Source: Azorinus chamasolen
Taxonomy: Eukaryota; Mollusca; Bivalvia; Cardiida; Solecurtidae
NCBI GenBank assembly: GCA_963576725.1
Contig: OY755237.1
Coordinates: forward strand, 67,510,972 to 67,574,971
Direction: 5' to 3'
DNA: 64,000 nucleotides
The notes under the pieces are model-generated. The model saw only the letters and a list, made by a program, of their open reading frames with translations, did not search any database and had not been told where the DNA came from. Of the stretch, positions 50,213 through 60,651 are shown one piece after another. How positions within the stretch are numbered: position 1 is the first letter of the stretch; every line of letters begins with the position of its first letter. The position numbers were made by a program, and so were the translations under genes.

Positions 50213-50431
50213 ACAATATTCGTTGATTGGTGTGAAATATGATAAAAAGCCCCTTATCAACCATTGATGTCATCTGGTACGTGGATGGAAACTGTGTCAG
50301 TTAATAAATCCGATCGCTTCCTCATTTTATTATATCAACCAATATCCCGCTAAAGGTTAACCTCCGCTAAAATGGAGCTAGTGCATATTTGACTATTTCC
50401 AGCTTTTGAGAAACAATGGAGAAACTGCTGC
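50213..50431. other. No recognised feature
   Basis: AT-rich DNA without PAL motifs. Confidence 0.3.
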
Positions 50432-50508
50432 CAAACGGCTTGGATCCTGATGAGACACCGAGCTATTCGGCGTCTTAAATGGACCTAAACTGTTTGCAAA
50501 TGCTAGAC
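50432..50508 (+). mobile_element. PAL-G core
   Basis: GCCAAACGGCTTGGATCCTG ... TTAAATGGACCTAAACTGTT, centre ACCGAGCTATTCGGC. A PAL-G left half (TTGCCAACAGTTTGGAACTG) follows at 50577-50612. Confidence 0.65.
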
Positions 50509-50613
50509 TTATTAGCATTAGAAGGGTTAATGCATATTTAACTGTTTCAATACTTTATGTAACGTTTAACAGCGTTTGCCAACAGTTTGGAACTGTATTA
50601 GACGGAGAGTAAC

Positions 50614-51001
50614 CTTAACATAAACGTTTTGGAGACACCAATACACGTCGTTAAAAGAAATACATGTAGAGGAAAAACGATCTATGAGGAATACCACAGA
50701 TGCTTAAATGATGTCTATGAAAGTGTCTTAATGTTGAAAGGGTTACCATATCAGAATATCCACTTAGTGGTTGATAAGTTTCATGGTTATCTATCAGTGT
50801 CAAAGCACCTTTTAAGTTAATTTGCGATGCTTCCTTCTTATATCTGTGATTAATAGTCCTGTGTCCGGTAATATAAGGTCATAGACCTCTAATACTCATC
50901 TCACTACCAACTTCTTGTACATTTTTCTTCAGATTGCAGTATCTAAGGGTACAAAATTTCTCAAAACGTAAAATGTATTTGTCCAATAAAGCAAAACATT
51001 T
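50614..51001. other. No gene recognised
   Basis: A 63-codon open frame at 50629 has no recognisable domain. No PAL motif. Confidence 0.4.
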
Positions 51002-51229
51002 TTAACAATCCCCCCAATAGTTTATTTTTACTAGAATAACCCTCTTTGAATATAATGATTGACAAGGAGTATTTACTTGAAAAAGGAAAATATCGAATTG
51101 TGTAGTTTTGAAACCATTATGATAAATAGAGCATTTGCTCCTATGGAGCAGATGCTCTGTTTATCACAATGATTTCAAAAGTGACTTTACAGAGGCGTCA
51201 ACAGGTGTCGATATGAGGGAAAGGGTTAA
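51002..51229 (+). mobile_element. PAL-F element, diverged
   Basis: TTAA on both sides. The left end has mutated (CAATCCCCCCAATAG). The hairpin centre is shortened to GCTCCTATGGAGC. Confidence 0.85.
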
Positions 51230-51294
51230 TAACGGCTTCTAAAACAAGCGCAAGTCTGGTTTATTTTAACCATGTACCTGATTGAGACTCCTAG

Positions 51295-51790
51295 TAATGC
51301 ATTTGTAAACAGAATATACAGTGCTCCCTCTCTACAACGACACCCTTTCGGATACGAATATTGTATGTATTGTTCAGAGGGAGTTGTTATAGGGAGGGAA
51401 AATCAAACATAATTAGCTTGTTTGCAGATCCCCAGATAAGGTGTATTTCGAGAACTAAAACCGTTATGCCTCAAGGAAACCCTATGTTGTGACCACTCTT
51501 TAGAATCGTCACAAAGTGACGATTCTAAAGAGTTGTCACAACATAGGGTTTGATGGAGGAATAAAGAAAATACGATGGAAAAAGATTGTTTCTGGAGCCT
51601 TGTTGTTTGGGAAACAGTGGCATGCGTTGTTGTAAGGAGGGAATCGTTATTGAGAGGGCCGTCGTAGGGAGGGAGCACTGTACCTAGTTCAGTCAGTTTC
51701 TGTAGGAATTGTCAGACCAGGGTCTCCTCTGTTTGCTTCTGGAATCTGATTCTACAGCTTCTTGCTCATATATGCCAGAAGTTATAAGCT
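51295..51790 (-). mobile_element. PAL-E2 hosting a PAL-M
   Basis: GCATTTGTAAACAGAA is at 51299-51316. CCTAGTTCAGTCAGTTTCTG ... CCAGGGTCTCCTCTGTTTGC is at 51683-51740, followed by CTGATTCTACAGCTTC. Confidence 0.7.
51317..51682 (+). mobile_element. PAL-M element, copy 1
   Basis: TA-flanked, 366 bp. The ends CAGTGCTCCCTCTCTACAAC / GTCGTAGGGAGGGAGCACTG are inverted repeats. The central hairpin ACCCTATGTTGTGACCACTC then TTTAGAATCGTCAC has an almost perfect partner. Tc1/mariner-like by its TA target and CAGT ends (family knowledge). Confidence 0.85.
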
Positions 51791-52299
51791 TTAATAAGTT
51801 TTAATTTCACTGTCCACTTTCTAAATAGACGGACTGGTTCTACTCTGATTGCACACATGTTGGTATACTTTTAAACTTGGTTTGTGTACATCATTTTTTT
51901 TTGTTGAAACATAGTACATGTATACATGTACGTCGTTTTTCTTTGTCCATCATATTGTAGAACTTCAAGGAATTTTATTGATTGAAAGTCGGAATCTTAA
52001 AATCAGCCGATTGCTAAATGCAGTGAACTGTCTGCATTATGGTTGACCTGCATTAAGCTACCGATTGTCTGAAAGATCCAAATTAGATTTGCATTTGATG
52101 GTAGCATTACACACTGTGCCACACCAATTTAACCGGCTGCCTCTTTGACTTCATTCAAAATCTTTGTTATCTTCACAAAATACAAAATCCGTTTTGTATT
52201 TAGATGCTTTTTTATTTAGCGAACAAAACTGATCTCTTTAGAACACATTGTAAATCAAGATATAAATTCTGTGAGAAGCAATTTTCTATGACCTTCATA
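51791..52299. repeat. Mostly unrecognised DNA with PAL traces
   Basis: GACGGACTGGTTCTACTCTG near 51832 is a PAL-E right arm. AACTGTCTGCATTATGGTTG then ACCTGCATTAAGC at 52026-52058 is a PAL-D right half. Confidence 0.4.
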
Positions 52300-52505
52300 T
52301 ACAGTAAAACCCTTCTAATGCGACCACCAAAATATTTATAATTCTGGGTCTTAATGCAGGTGGTCGCTTAATGCAGGTCGAAGTTATGTAGACAGCTCCT
52401 GCAGGAGCTTTGCATAACTTTCGTCCTGCATTAAGCAACCACCTGCTTTTAAAGACATTTATTTCCATTCCTTAAGAGGTCGCCCTAGAAGGATGTTACT
52501 GCATA
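52300..52505 (+). mobile_element. PAL-B miniature element
   Basis: CAGTAAAACCCTTCTAATGC at the left. The hairpin has centre GCTCCTGCAGGAGC, with a 7-bp deletion in the right arm (GGAGCTTTGCATAAC). Confidence 0.85.
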
Positions 52506-52871
52506 CCAGTCGTTTTATCATTAAACACGATTAGTGCGGATTTACAAGGAGAAAGGTCCTTGAAGATGACCGACTGTACAGGCTCAACATAATTGTGTTG
52601 TTTTCATCATTATCTGATGCATTCGCTAAGTACTGATATCTAAATATAACCTTTAGCATGATGTAGGTACAGTTGTGATACTCTTTGATACTAGTTTAAT
52701 AAACGACGTCTCATCAGGATCCAAACTCTGTTAATATAAATAATAAACCTCTTGGCAACTTGTAAGTTGTTACATTGAAATACACGGGCATACTTAAAGT
52801 CAAAAGTTTCTTGGCATATTTAAAACAAAAATGATTATGTTGTTCTTAACCATTTAGCTCATGATATAATT
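52506..52871. other. No gene; one PAL-G right half
   Basis: GACGTCTCATCAGGATCCAA at 52707-52726 is a PAL-G right arm. The rest is AT-rich. Confidence 0.4.
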
Positions 52872-53058
52872 CATAGTAGAACCTGTCATTTATATAGTGT
52901 ATATAGGGGTCTTAAAAAGCTGGTTGCTGTTTAATGCTGGGTAAAAGTTATACAGAAAGTTCCTATTGGAGCTTTCAGTATCACTTTTATCCTGCATTAA
53001 GCTACCACATGTTTTTGAAATCCAAATTTAATGACCGCTGATGGCAGATTCTACTGTG
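52872..53058 (+). mobile_element. PAL-D element
   Basis: ATAGTAGAACCTGTCATTTA at the left and GGCAGATTCTACTGTG at the right. The hairpin AGTTATACAGAAAGTTCC ... has centre GTTCCTATTGGAGC. Confidence 0.78.
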
Positions 53059-53061
53059 AGC

Positions 53062-53281
53062 AGGAAATAATGGCATCATGAATATTTATCTGCGGAATGC
53101 TAGTAATACATATTATACACAGACCAACTTGTTCGTTACCTGTTGTGTGGAGTCAGACCTGTTTTATTTCATTAGCAAACGGAGCTGACCCTGATCAGAC
53201 GGCTCCAACAGGAGCCACCTGATCTGGGTCTCCTTTGTTTGCAGAGGCGTCCGAATGCGTCTCTGAAGTAAAGGTTTTAGC
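53062..53281 (+). mobile_element. PAL-E2 element
   Basis: GAAATAATGGCATCATGAAT is followed by a hairpin with centre GCTCCAACAGGAGC. The right end is GAAGTAAAGGTTTTAG. Confidence 0.75.
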
Positions 53282-53486
53282 TAATCTCGTGCAGACACTA
53301 ATGAAGCTTAGAGTGCAATGAACACCGAAAAAGAAATGGATTTAGGATTCTTTCAATCACTAATGCCTAAAGATACACCGCTGATCCCCCGAACTTTCCC
53401 AAAGTCCTTATTTCAGACATTTATCCTGCTGATCGAGAATTGGTTTGAATTGAGAGGACTCAGATAAGAAGGGAATTATAGTATCA

Positions 53487-53971
53487 CCCTTTCCCTGTTC
53501 GGTAGTCGGTAAAGAAATAATGTCATTATGAATATCTTTTAGCTGATTTTTTTTTATATCGGTATATGTACCCATGACTTATTGGTATTGGTACAAACTT
53601 TTAACCCATTCCATGTTCTATGTTCATTCCAAATTTCAGTACCTACTGAATATTCGTGGACAAAATAGTTATAATGAAATATGGAAAGTCAAACATTGTA
53701 GCCATTTTAGAAACTAAAGAAACATATGTATCAAATTCTATTAGCAAACAGAGCAGACCCTGATCAGATGGCTCCTTAAGGAGCCATCTGATCTGGGTCT
53801 ACTCTGTTTGCAAATGCGTTAAAACACGTTTATATGAGGGAAAGGGTTAAATCAGATATATATTATTTTTATAAGCAAACAGAGCAGGCCCTGATCAAAC
53901 GGCTCCTCTGATCTGGGTCCTACTCTGTTTGCAAATGCGTAACAATGGGTTTATATGAAGGAAACGGCTAA
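53487..53971 (+). mobile_element. PAL-E2 hosting a PAL-E1
   Basis: The left part CCCTTTCCCTGTTCGGTAGT to GGTACAAACTT ends at TTAA 53601. The right part ATCAGATATATATTATTTTT, with a collapsed hairpin (AAACGGCTCCTCTGATCTGG), ends GAAACGGCTAA. Confidence 0.78.
53601..53850 (+). mobile_element. PAL-E1 nested in PAL-E2
   Basis: 250 bp, TTAA on both sides. The hairpin centre is GCTCCTTAAGGAGC with matching ATGG/CCAT changes in both arms. Confidence 0.92.
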
Positions 53972-53994
53972 CGTGGTTTAGTCGAATAGTTGTT

Positions 53995-54103
53995 AACATT
54001 CTTCATTCTACAGTTTTTCACATGGCACAATTTTTCACAAGTCATTGTAGAAACCAGTATATTAGGTATTCATAATGACGTCAATCATGAAACAAAAGGT
54101 TTA
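53995..54103 (-). mobile_element. PAL-E2 tail
   Basis: CATTCTACAGTTTTTCACAT, then ATTCATAATGACGTCAATCA and the end AAAAGGTTTAA. Confidence 0.5.
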
Positions 54104-54926
54104 AACACTGGAAATTAATTTTGACAAGCTAAAGATTTGAAGAGATTAAAGGAGTCAATCTCCCTAATTCAACAGATAATCAGATATCTTAAGCGTATAT
54201 GGTCTACATAAAACCGCATATAGATAGAGATATAGAAGGAATTATATCGTTATTAAATGATATCGTTGCTATGGTATGGACCGTCGTAGATATGTGAGAC
54301 ATGTCATTCTAGTCTAGGTGGTAGACCAGATTTATTTGCGGTGGAAGCATCATACAACCTTTTGACTGTTTCTTATAGGAAATTTTCTCAGGAATTCAAC
54401 AACACGTGTCTGATGAGGGTTTTGGTATTAATAAGGGGAGACAATTAAGGTAAAAGTTGTCTGCCCTCGGATGTTTTAGCTAAACTTGAATTCTTTATTA
54501 AACTTTTTTTTCACACATTTGAGATCTAAAATTAGTATTTGATGGGCGATAGTAATGTAGTTGACCTAAACACATATTTTGAATAGGTTTTAAGACAGCT
54601 TCGTATTCATTGAAATCCAAGATGGCCACCAGAATGTTTATTTTAGTAGCAAACGGGCTTTTTAGGTGAATCCAACGACTTTTATTATCCAATATTTGGT
54701 GCATATGGAAGTATTTGGGCTTGTTTTTATTGTACATTTCTGTGCTATGCCCTGTGTTTATTAATGAATCGGTTGATGTGGTGATGTTTTACAGTAATGA
54801 AAACCTTGTAGATACAGACCAGCCGACACGTCATACATCTCTGGCAAGGGTCTACTCTGTTTACGCTGACCGACATCAAAATAGTGCCGATATTGATATA
54901 GGCCAAAGACAGATATATATTTATAT
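54104..54926. other. Mostly single-copy DNA, no gene recognised
   Basis: A 79-codon minus frame at 54498-54737 has no domain I recognise. GATACAGACCAGCCGACACG ... AGGGTCTACTCTGTTTACG at 54815-54865 is a weak PAL-E trace. Confidence 0.4.
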
Positions 54927-55138
54927 TACAATAACCCCCTCCCCTCTAATGCGGCAACCAAAACGGGGCATAATTCTGGGTGGCAGAAGCAGGCAGTAGC
55001 TTAATGCAGGACGAAAGTTATGCAGAAAGCTCCTATAGGAGCTTTCTGCATAACTTTCGTCCTACATTAAGCAACCACCTGCTTATAAAGACAGCTATGT
55101 TTATTATTTAAGTGGTCGCGTTAGAGGGGTACTGTTTA
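54927..55138 (+). mobile_element. PAL-B miniature element
   Basis: Long hairpin around GCTCCTATAGGAGC with one arm difference (CTACATTAAGC). The left end has CAATAACCCCCTCCCCTCTA. Confidence 0.87.
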
Positions 55139-55139
55139 C

Positions 55140-55422
55140 CCTACATGATCCGTCTGATCTGGGTCAACTCTGTTTGCAAAGGCATAAATGGCATATATAT
55201 GTAGTAACGGAAAAAGCTGATGGCACATGTACGGTAGTTCTGTCATTTACGCAACATTTCTTTGGCAAGAGTAAAACCAATGATTGGCGAATGGGTACAG
55301 CTCGTGATTGCAGATCAAACTGAAGTTTTCAGTCCATCTATGAACGCCTGCATCTTTGTCATTTAGGAGAATCCTTGTACTCAAAGATAGCTGATCTGCG
55401 TTGAACTGACTTAATAAAAGTC
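55140..55422. other. PAL-E right arm, then unrecognised DNA
   Basis: GATCCGTCTGATCTGGGTCA at 55148-55190 is an E right arm. Beyond 55215 nothing is recognised. Confidence 0.4.
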
Positions 55423-55592
55423 TTAACCCATTCCATCATGTGGACGCATCTGTAATTGCCCATACAAATAGTTTGGATTCAGATGAGATGCTGAGTTACA
55501 ATGATAATGAAAAAGGGAGAAAATTAAACAAACGAAAATTGCAGCAAACGACAATTTTTGCAGACGACAGTATTTGACAGCAAACGAGTTAA
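55423..55592 (+). mobile_element. PAL-G element with lost right hairpin arm
   Basis: TTAA on both sides. TTAACCCATTCCATCATGTG, CAAATAGTTTGGATTCAGAT then GAGATGCTGAGTTAC runs straight into the tail CAGACGACAG. Confidence 0.75.
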
Positions 55593-55807
55593 CCCTTTCC
55601 CTCATATAGACGTGTTTTCACGCATTTGCAAACAGAGAAGACCCAGATCAGGGTCTGTTCTGTTTGCTAATGGAATTTGAAAGATCCGTTTCTATACTTT
55701 CTAAAATGGTTACAATGTTCCATCTTCCATTATAACTATTTTCTCCATGACTATTCAGTAGGTATTGAAATTTGGAATAAACATAGAACATGTAGGGAGA
55801 GGGTTAA
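55589..55807 (-). mobile_element. PAL-E1 with collapsed hairpin, abutting PAL-G
   Basis: Shares TTAA 55589-55592. The palindrome is reduced to GACCCAGATCAGGGTC, so the whole GACGG-GCTCC loop half is deleted. The outer ends are intact. Confidence 0.85.
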
Positions 55808-56119
55808 CCAGCCAACCCTGCTCAATGAACATCACAAGGAACATTTTTGCAGCCCATAAATTTACTATTTAATTTTAAGAGCTGTTTTAGACGCTCTATT
55901 TCTAGTTCAGCTTTTTCACTAATCAATGCATTCCCTATTTCTGTACTGAGTTATTGTAGTATTGTAGGATTGTGAGTTTATTGTCAACCATATATACGAG
56001 TACATGTTTTATTTCATATAGTGTCATGTCCATGTATCGGAGTGCGTAACTCAAGCTATATTTATTAACCCTTACTCTGCTGAATGGTTATAAATGACTC
56101 CTCCTTTTCTGAATATTAA
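55808..56119. other. No gene recognised
   Basis: AT-rich. TTAACCCTTACTCTGCTGAA at 56068 may be the left end of a further TTAA element. Confidence 0.35.
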
Positions 56120-56356
56120 TTAACTCTTTTTGCGCCAAATTTAATGTGTCGTCTGCAATAATACTTTCATATTAAATATAATTCTAAGCTAAATAATAAA
56201 GGTATATTAGTAAAACATTTGTTTTTTAAAAACCTGTATGTTTGGGCTAATTTAATACAGAAAACAGTGAAGTCCGCCTTTAAAAGGCGGCGTATGACCT
56301 GGGACTGCACTGTTTTCAATGGTGCCACCAGGCGATATTGGCGCCGAAAGAGTTAA
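56120..56356 (+). mobile_element. PAL-J element (complete)
   Basis: Family description: TTAA-flanked, 237 bp. The ends CTCTTTTTGCGCCAA / TTGGCGCCGAAAGAG are inverted. The off-centre hairpin GAAAACAGTGAAGTCC ... GGGACTGCACTGTTTTC is centred on CGCCTTTAAAAGGCG. Related to 16107. Confidence 0.82.
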
Positions 56357-56589
56357 ACAAAACGTAGTATCAAAATTTGCCACTAAAGACAATTATTTGT
56401 GTAATAAATAGAACAGATCCTTATCAATGGGTTCCATCAAGTGCCATTTATTCTGCGCGAACACTGTTTACAAGGGTCTCATATATTCCCTTCCCACACA
56501 TTACAGGTTAACTATCAGTGCTCTTTTCCCCATGTATGTTCATAGAAGAACGGGTGTACAGGGGCCGTGTCGTTGTTGTTGAGCTCGAT
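56357..56589. other. No recognised feature
   Basis: Contains AATAGAACAGATCCTTATCA, a faint PAL-E trace. Confidence 0.3.
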
Positions 56590-56954
56590 TACAGTGCTCC
56601 CTCCCTACAACGGCCCTCTCAATAACGATTCCCTCCTTACAACATCGCGTGTCACTGTTTCCGAAACAACAAGGATCCAGAAACAACCTTTTCCATCGTA
56701 TTTTCTTTATGCCTCCATCAAACCCTATGTTGTGACCACTCTTTAGAATCGTCACTTTGTGACGATTCTAAAGAGTGGTCACAACATAGGGTTTGATAGA
56801 GGCATAACGGTTTTAGTTCTCGTAATACATCTTATCTGGGGATCTGCAAACAAGCTAATTGTGTTTGATTTTCCCTCCCTATAGCAACTCCCTCTGAACA
56901 ACACATACAATCTTCGTATCCCAAAGGGTGTCGTTGTAGAGAGGGAGCACTGTA
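56590..56954 (-). mobile_element. PAL-M element, copy 2
   Basis: 365 bp, opposite orientation to copy 1, TA at both edges. The hairpin GACCACTCTTTAGAATCGTC ... is perfect over about 34 bp. It lies just beyond the 3' side of the broken Ig gene. Confidence 0.87.
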
Positions 56955-57260
56955 TTTGCTCTTCGCCTACTATGACGCAAGATATGGACGGAATGTTGTA
57001 ACCCTGTAGTTTTTCGACGTGGACGGACATTGTGCGTGTGCTGTTATTTATCATCGTTTTACTGGTATTTATCTGGATATCTGACCTAGAAAAATTAAAC
57101 AATTTCCGCCTATAATCAGTCGGAGAATTCACATACATTCTGATATTCGGTAAAGGTGTTCCTGTGGCTGTACTCGTCGCTTCTATTGCGTCAGTTCTAT
57201 TGCGTTTTGGTTCAGCAGAGCATGAAGAATCTTTGGTTAAACCAGTTCTTCGAGCACTAT

Positions 57261-58337
57261 TTACTTGTCGATTGTCAAGTTTCCGCTGTTAGCCTGACAT
57301 GTATATGTACCTTTAACATCAGCGAATCTGCGACCGTCGAGGGAGATATATGCGATGGCCTGTAACCCAATGTTCATAATTGATACTTAGTCTTGATTTA
57401 TAGGTTGGTTGTCTTTTAAAAAAGAAACATTCGGTGGCGGATAACCATAGACAGAACAAGCAATGCTTCCGTATAGCTGATCATCATTGATGTACCGCGA
57501 AGTGTTGTTCGGCTGTGCGAAACAAATGTTTTCATCATGGATGCTATCATTTAGTAGCAGTTCAATGTATTTACTGACACGCGATGAAAATAAAGACACA
57601 TCATCGTCCTTGTTGCGGACAACTATGTACATCAGTACAAACCCTGGCCTGTTAGGATTAGCCTGTAATCTAATCGTAGCGGATGTTTTCCCAAAGCCGA
57701 TGAATGAAGATCGAAGACATTCAGGTGGTTTGAAATGAGACCCATAAACATACAGTATTGATACTTGTAACTGACTTTCTTTAGAACTTGGCATTTGTAT
57801 ACATCAAATGTCACCGTCCCGTTGTTTCCGATATACACTTGCTCTGGCGCTTTGACAAGATAGTCAAACGATGCAACACGCTGTTGGTCACTTACATAAC
57901 CCATACGTTCAGATGGATGTATTTGAACTAGACCTGTTTCTGTCATCAGAGTTAATTGTATATGCCAGACTTTGGATCTCTTCAGAGTTATGGATGTCGT
58001 AGTAGTGTGTCCCTCCAGTGACCATTGTCCAGTGACCATTGTCCTCTTGTCATTATCTTCCCTCTGTTGATCACCCAGACAAAGTCTAAGTTCGCAAAAA
58101 TGAAACCTTCATGGTCATTTGCCCGGGATTAGTTGCATTTTCAGACGTTACCACTATGGATTTCACCAGATCATCTACGGACGGGGGATGACTGCCAACA
58201 AACCGAGTCATTTGAGCGCGACGATTCAATGACATTTGTTCCTCAAAGACGTCGGGCATCCTTTTCAAATGTTCCGATTCTCTCATGTTTAATACTTGTT
58301 GAGCAAAGGTGATCGACGCATGCTTGGACTCACCCAT
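57261..58337 (-). pseudogene. Broken gene with C-terminal Ig (I-set) domain
   Basis: Read from ATG at 58337 (MGESKHAS...). Pieces in order: frame 1 to about 58100, ending NPGQMTMK; shift to FANLDFVWVINRGKI; a 14-bp tandem duplication (58015-58028/58029-58042) shifts to TSITLKRSKVWHIQ and GNNGTVTFDVYKC; one more shift near 57790 to SILYVYGSHFKPPECLRS, then SIACSVYGYPPPNVSFLKD. An in-frame TAA at 57389 interrupts it, and DVKGTYTCQANSG follows in the same frame. The C...F...D.G.Y.C pattern with GYPPPNVSF is I-set Ig. No signal peptide or membrane segment is clear. Three frame breaks and a stop argue for a pseudogene; assembly error is less likely for so many breaks. Confidence 0.7.
57960..58042 (-). 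repeat. 14-bp tandem duplication breaking the Ig gene
   Basis: CCAGTGACCATTGT occurs twice in direct succession at 58015-58042 on the plus strand. Removing one copy restores continuity between the two reading frames on either side. Confidence 0.75.
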
Positions 58338-59510
58338 GGAAACAACCCCCCCCCCCCAAAAAAAAAAGAAAATTTGTGATCGAAGTATGTTAAACTAGCC
58401 TAAAACTATCTATTTGAACCTTAAACCACTCCGAAAAACAAGAAAAGCACGACCCGGAAAAAAAATTCCTATCCGGTCTATATATGTATTGAAAGGTATC
58501 CAACTACGACAGATCAGCGGCGGAAAATACAACAGTCATGTTTTTCAAAGTCTTACAGCAAAGCCAATTCAACACCGATTTTAATCAGTTTGGTCTTGAT
58601 CCGTTCCAAATTCCATATGCTAAGCGGCACTGTTAGTGATTTCCTTAAATATTGCCCCGTCTTGTCGCTGCAAGACCGAGAATTTGAAAATACGCTAGAG
58701 CGAAACGATGTGACTCCCGCAAGGATGTATAGAAGTATATAGGGGGATCTGTATTCGTTAAACTTTTCAGCAGAAACGCGAATTATGCTGAAACACATTC
58801 GAAAAACATTCAACTTACCGCAGTTAAAACGGTGCTGGCTATTTGTAGTCTGCTATGAGACTCCAGTTTTCTTTCTCCTACTTTCGTTTTGAACGGAGGT
58901 GGCCAAATCGCTGTGGCCCGGATATTTGCATATCGAATAGATTATGAGCCGGGTCACAGCAAAATGGTCGCATCCGTTCAAAAGGAAAGTTGGAGAAAGA
59001 AAGCTGGCGCCTCGTAGCTGACTGGAAATAGTAAGCACCGTTTTAATTGCGGTGAGTTTAATGTTTTTAGATAGTGTTTAACCATAATTCACGTTTTTGT
59101 TGAAAAGATTAACGAATACAGATCCCCCTATATACGTATATGCATCCTGGCGGGAGTCACATCGTTTCGCTCTAGCGTTTTTTCAAATTCGCGGTCTTGC
59201 AGCGACAAGACGGAGCAATATTTAAGGAAAGCACTAATTGTGCCGCTTAGCATATGGAATTTGGAACGGATCAAGACCAAACTGATTGAAATCGGTGTTG
59301 AATTGGCTTTGCTGTAAGACTTTGAAAAACATGACTGTTGTATTTTCCGCCGCTGATCTGTCGTAGTTAGATACCTTTCAATACATATATAGACCCGATA
59401 GGAATTTTTTTCCGGGTCGTGTTTTTCTCGTTTTTTCGGAGTGGTTTTATGTTCAAATAGATAGTTTTAGGCCAGTTGAACATGCTTCGATCACAATTTT
59501 TTTTTTTTTT

Positions 59511-59541
<31 letters not shown>

Positions 59542-59580
59542 CCATGGATGAGTCCAAGCATGCGTCGGACACCTTTGTTG
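58293..59580. repeat. 1.3-kb inverted duplication of a gene 5' region
   Basis: The arms 58293-58921 and 58949-59580 are inverted copies with roughly 90 percent similarity by eye. Matching pairs include CATATGCTAAGCGGCAC / GTGCCGCTTAGCATATG and CGTTTCGCTCTAGCG. The unique spacer is about 27 bp near 58935. Each outer end carries a C/A or T/G homopolymer pair (58347-58372; 59500-59540) and the ATG of the Ig gene. Confidence 0.88.
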
Positions 59581-59597
59581 TTGAGGAGGCTCTCTGG
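59544..59597 (+). pseudogene. Second, truncated start of the Ig gene
   Basis: MDESKHASDTFVVEEALWT then stop. The first dozen codons match MGESKHASITF of the minus-strand gene; similarity ends near 59580 at the edge of the inverted duplication. Confidence 0.65.
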
Positions 59598-59656
59598 ACA
59601 TAAAACCACCATGGTATCCTTTCTGAAATGTGACAGTATGTTTAAATCCATGTTTA

Positions 59657-59900
59657 TTAAACCCTTCAGTGCCATGAAGACGGGGTCTGTGGTACCATAT
59701 GCAAACAGTATGGATCCAGATGAGACGCCGAGTAACTCACCCTCTCAACATGATCCAAATTGTTTGACACACAATTTAAACAACAACAACATTGAATGAG
59801 TGTCTACTCTAAAACTTGAAGCAGACGAAAACGTGTATAGCAGACGAAATGGACGAACATGTTTTCTAGAAGACGACAATGCTGGCACTAAAAGTGTTAA
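59657..59900 (+). mobile_element. PAL-G element
   Basis: TTAA on both sides, 244 bp. TTAAACCCTTCAGTGCCATG is at the left. The hairpin GCAAACAGTATGGATCCAGA ... CATGATCCAAATTGTTTG has a damaged right arm. The tail has GCAGACGAAA three times; the end is GGCACTAAAAGTG. Confidence 0.78.
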
Positions 59901-59928
59901 ACGTTCAGCATTTAACTTATGGATATCC

Positions 59929-60525
<597 letters not shown>

Positions 60526-60538
60526 TGTATAAGCTGAG

Positions 60539-60617
60539 GTGGGCCTCATTTGCTCAGTGGTATAGCGTCTGCCTCACGATCGGGAGGTTTTGAGTACGAA
60601 TGGCAGCGGAGGCTCAC
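60539..60617 (+). repeat. tRNA-like segment (SINE head candidate)
   Basis: GGGCCTC and GAGGCTC can pair as a 7-bp acceptor; TTTGCTCAGTGGTATAGCG is a D arm with A box, followed by TCTGCCTCACGATCGGGAGG. The anticodon stem and T arm do not fold properly and the B box is degenerate (TGAGTACGAATGG), so it is not a functional tRNA. It sits at the end of the AAT tract. Confidence 0.5.
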
Positions 60618-60651
60618 TTATTCCCATGTTGTACTATATGTGATACCTCGG

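Noticed and set aside
50629..50820. 63-codon frame starting METPIHVVK
   Set aside because: No motif, no neighbouring exon and no codon signal that I could judge; left unannotated as a gene.
57027..57116. Plus-strand hydrophobic stretch LLFIIVLLVFIWIS
   Set aside because: Short frame with stops close on both sides, on the opposite strand to the Ig pseudogene and without a start or partner exon; treated as chance.
56779..57138. 119-codon minus-strand frame downstream of the Ig domain
   Set aside because: Its second half is PAL-M sequence. The first half could be a 3' extension of the pseudogene in another frame, but nothing supports it.
59367..59799. Frames of about 100 codons with poly-Pro/Lys or poly-Phe/Gly
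   Set aside because: They are read through the T/G homopolymers at the end of the inverted duplication and into a PAL-G element.
60539..60617. Functional tRNA with a 7-bp acceptor stem
   Set aside because: The anticodon stem does not close, no U33 is found in any register and the B box is degenerate; listed as tRNA-like only.
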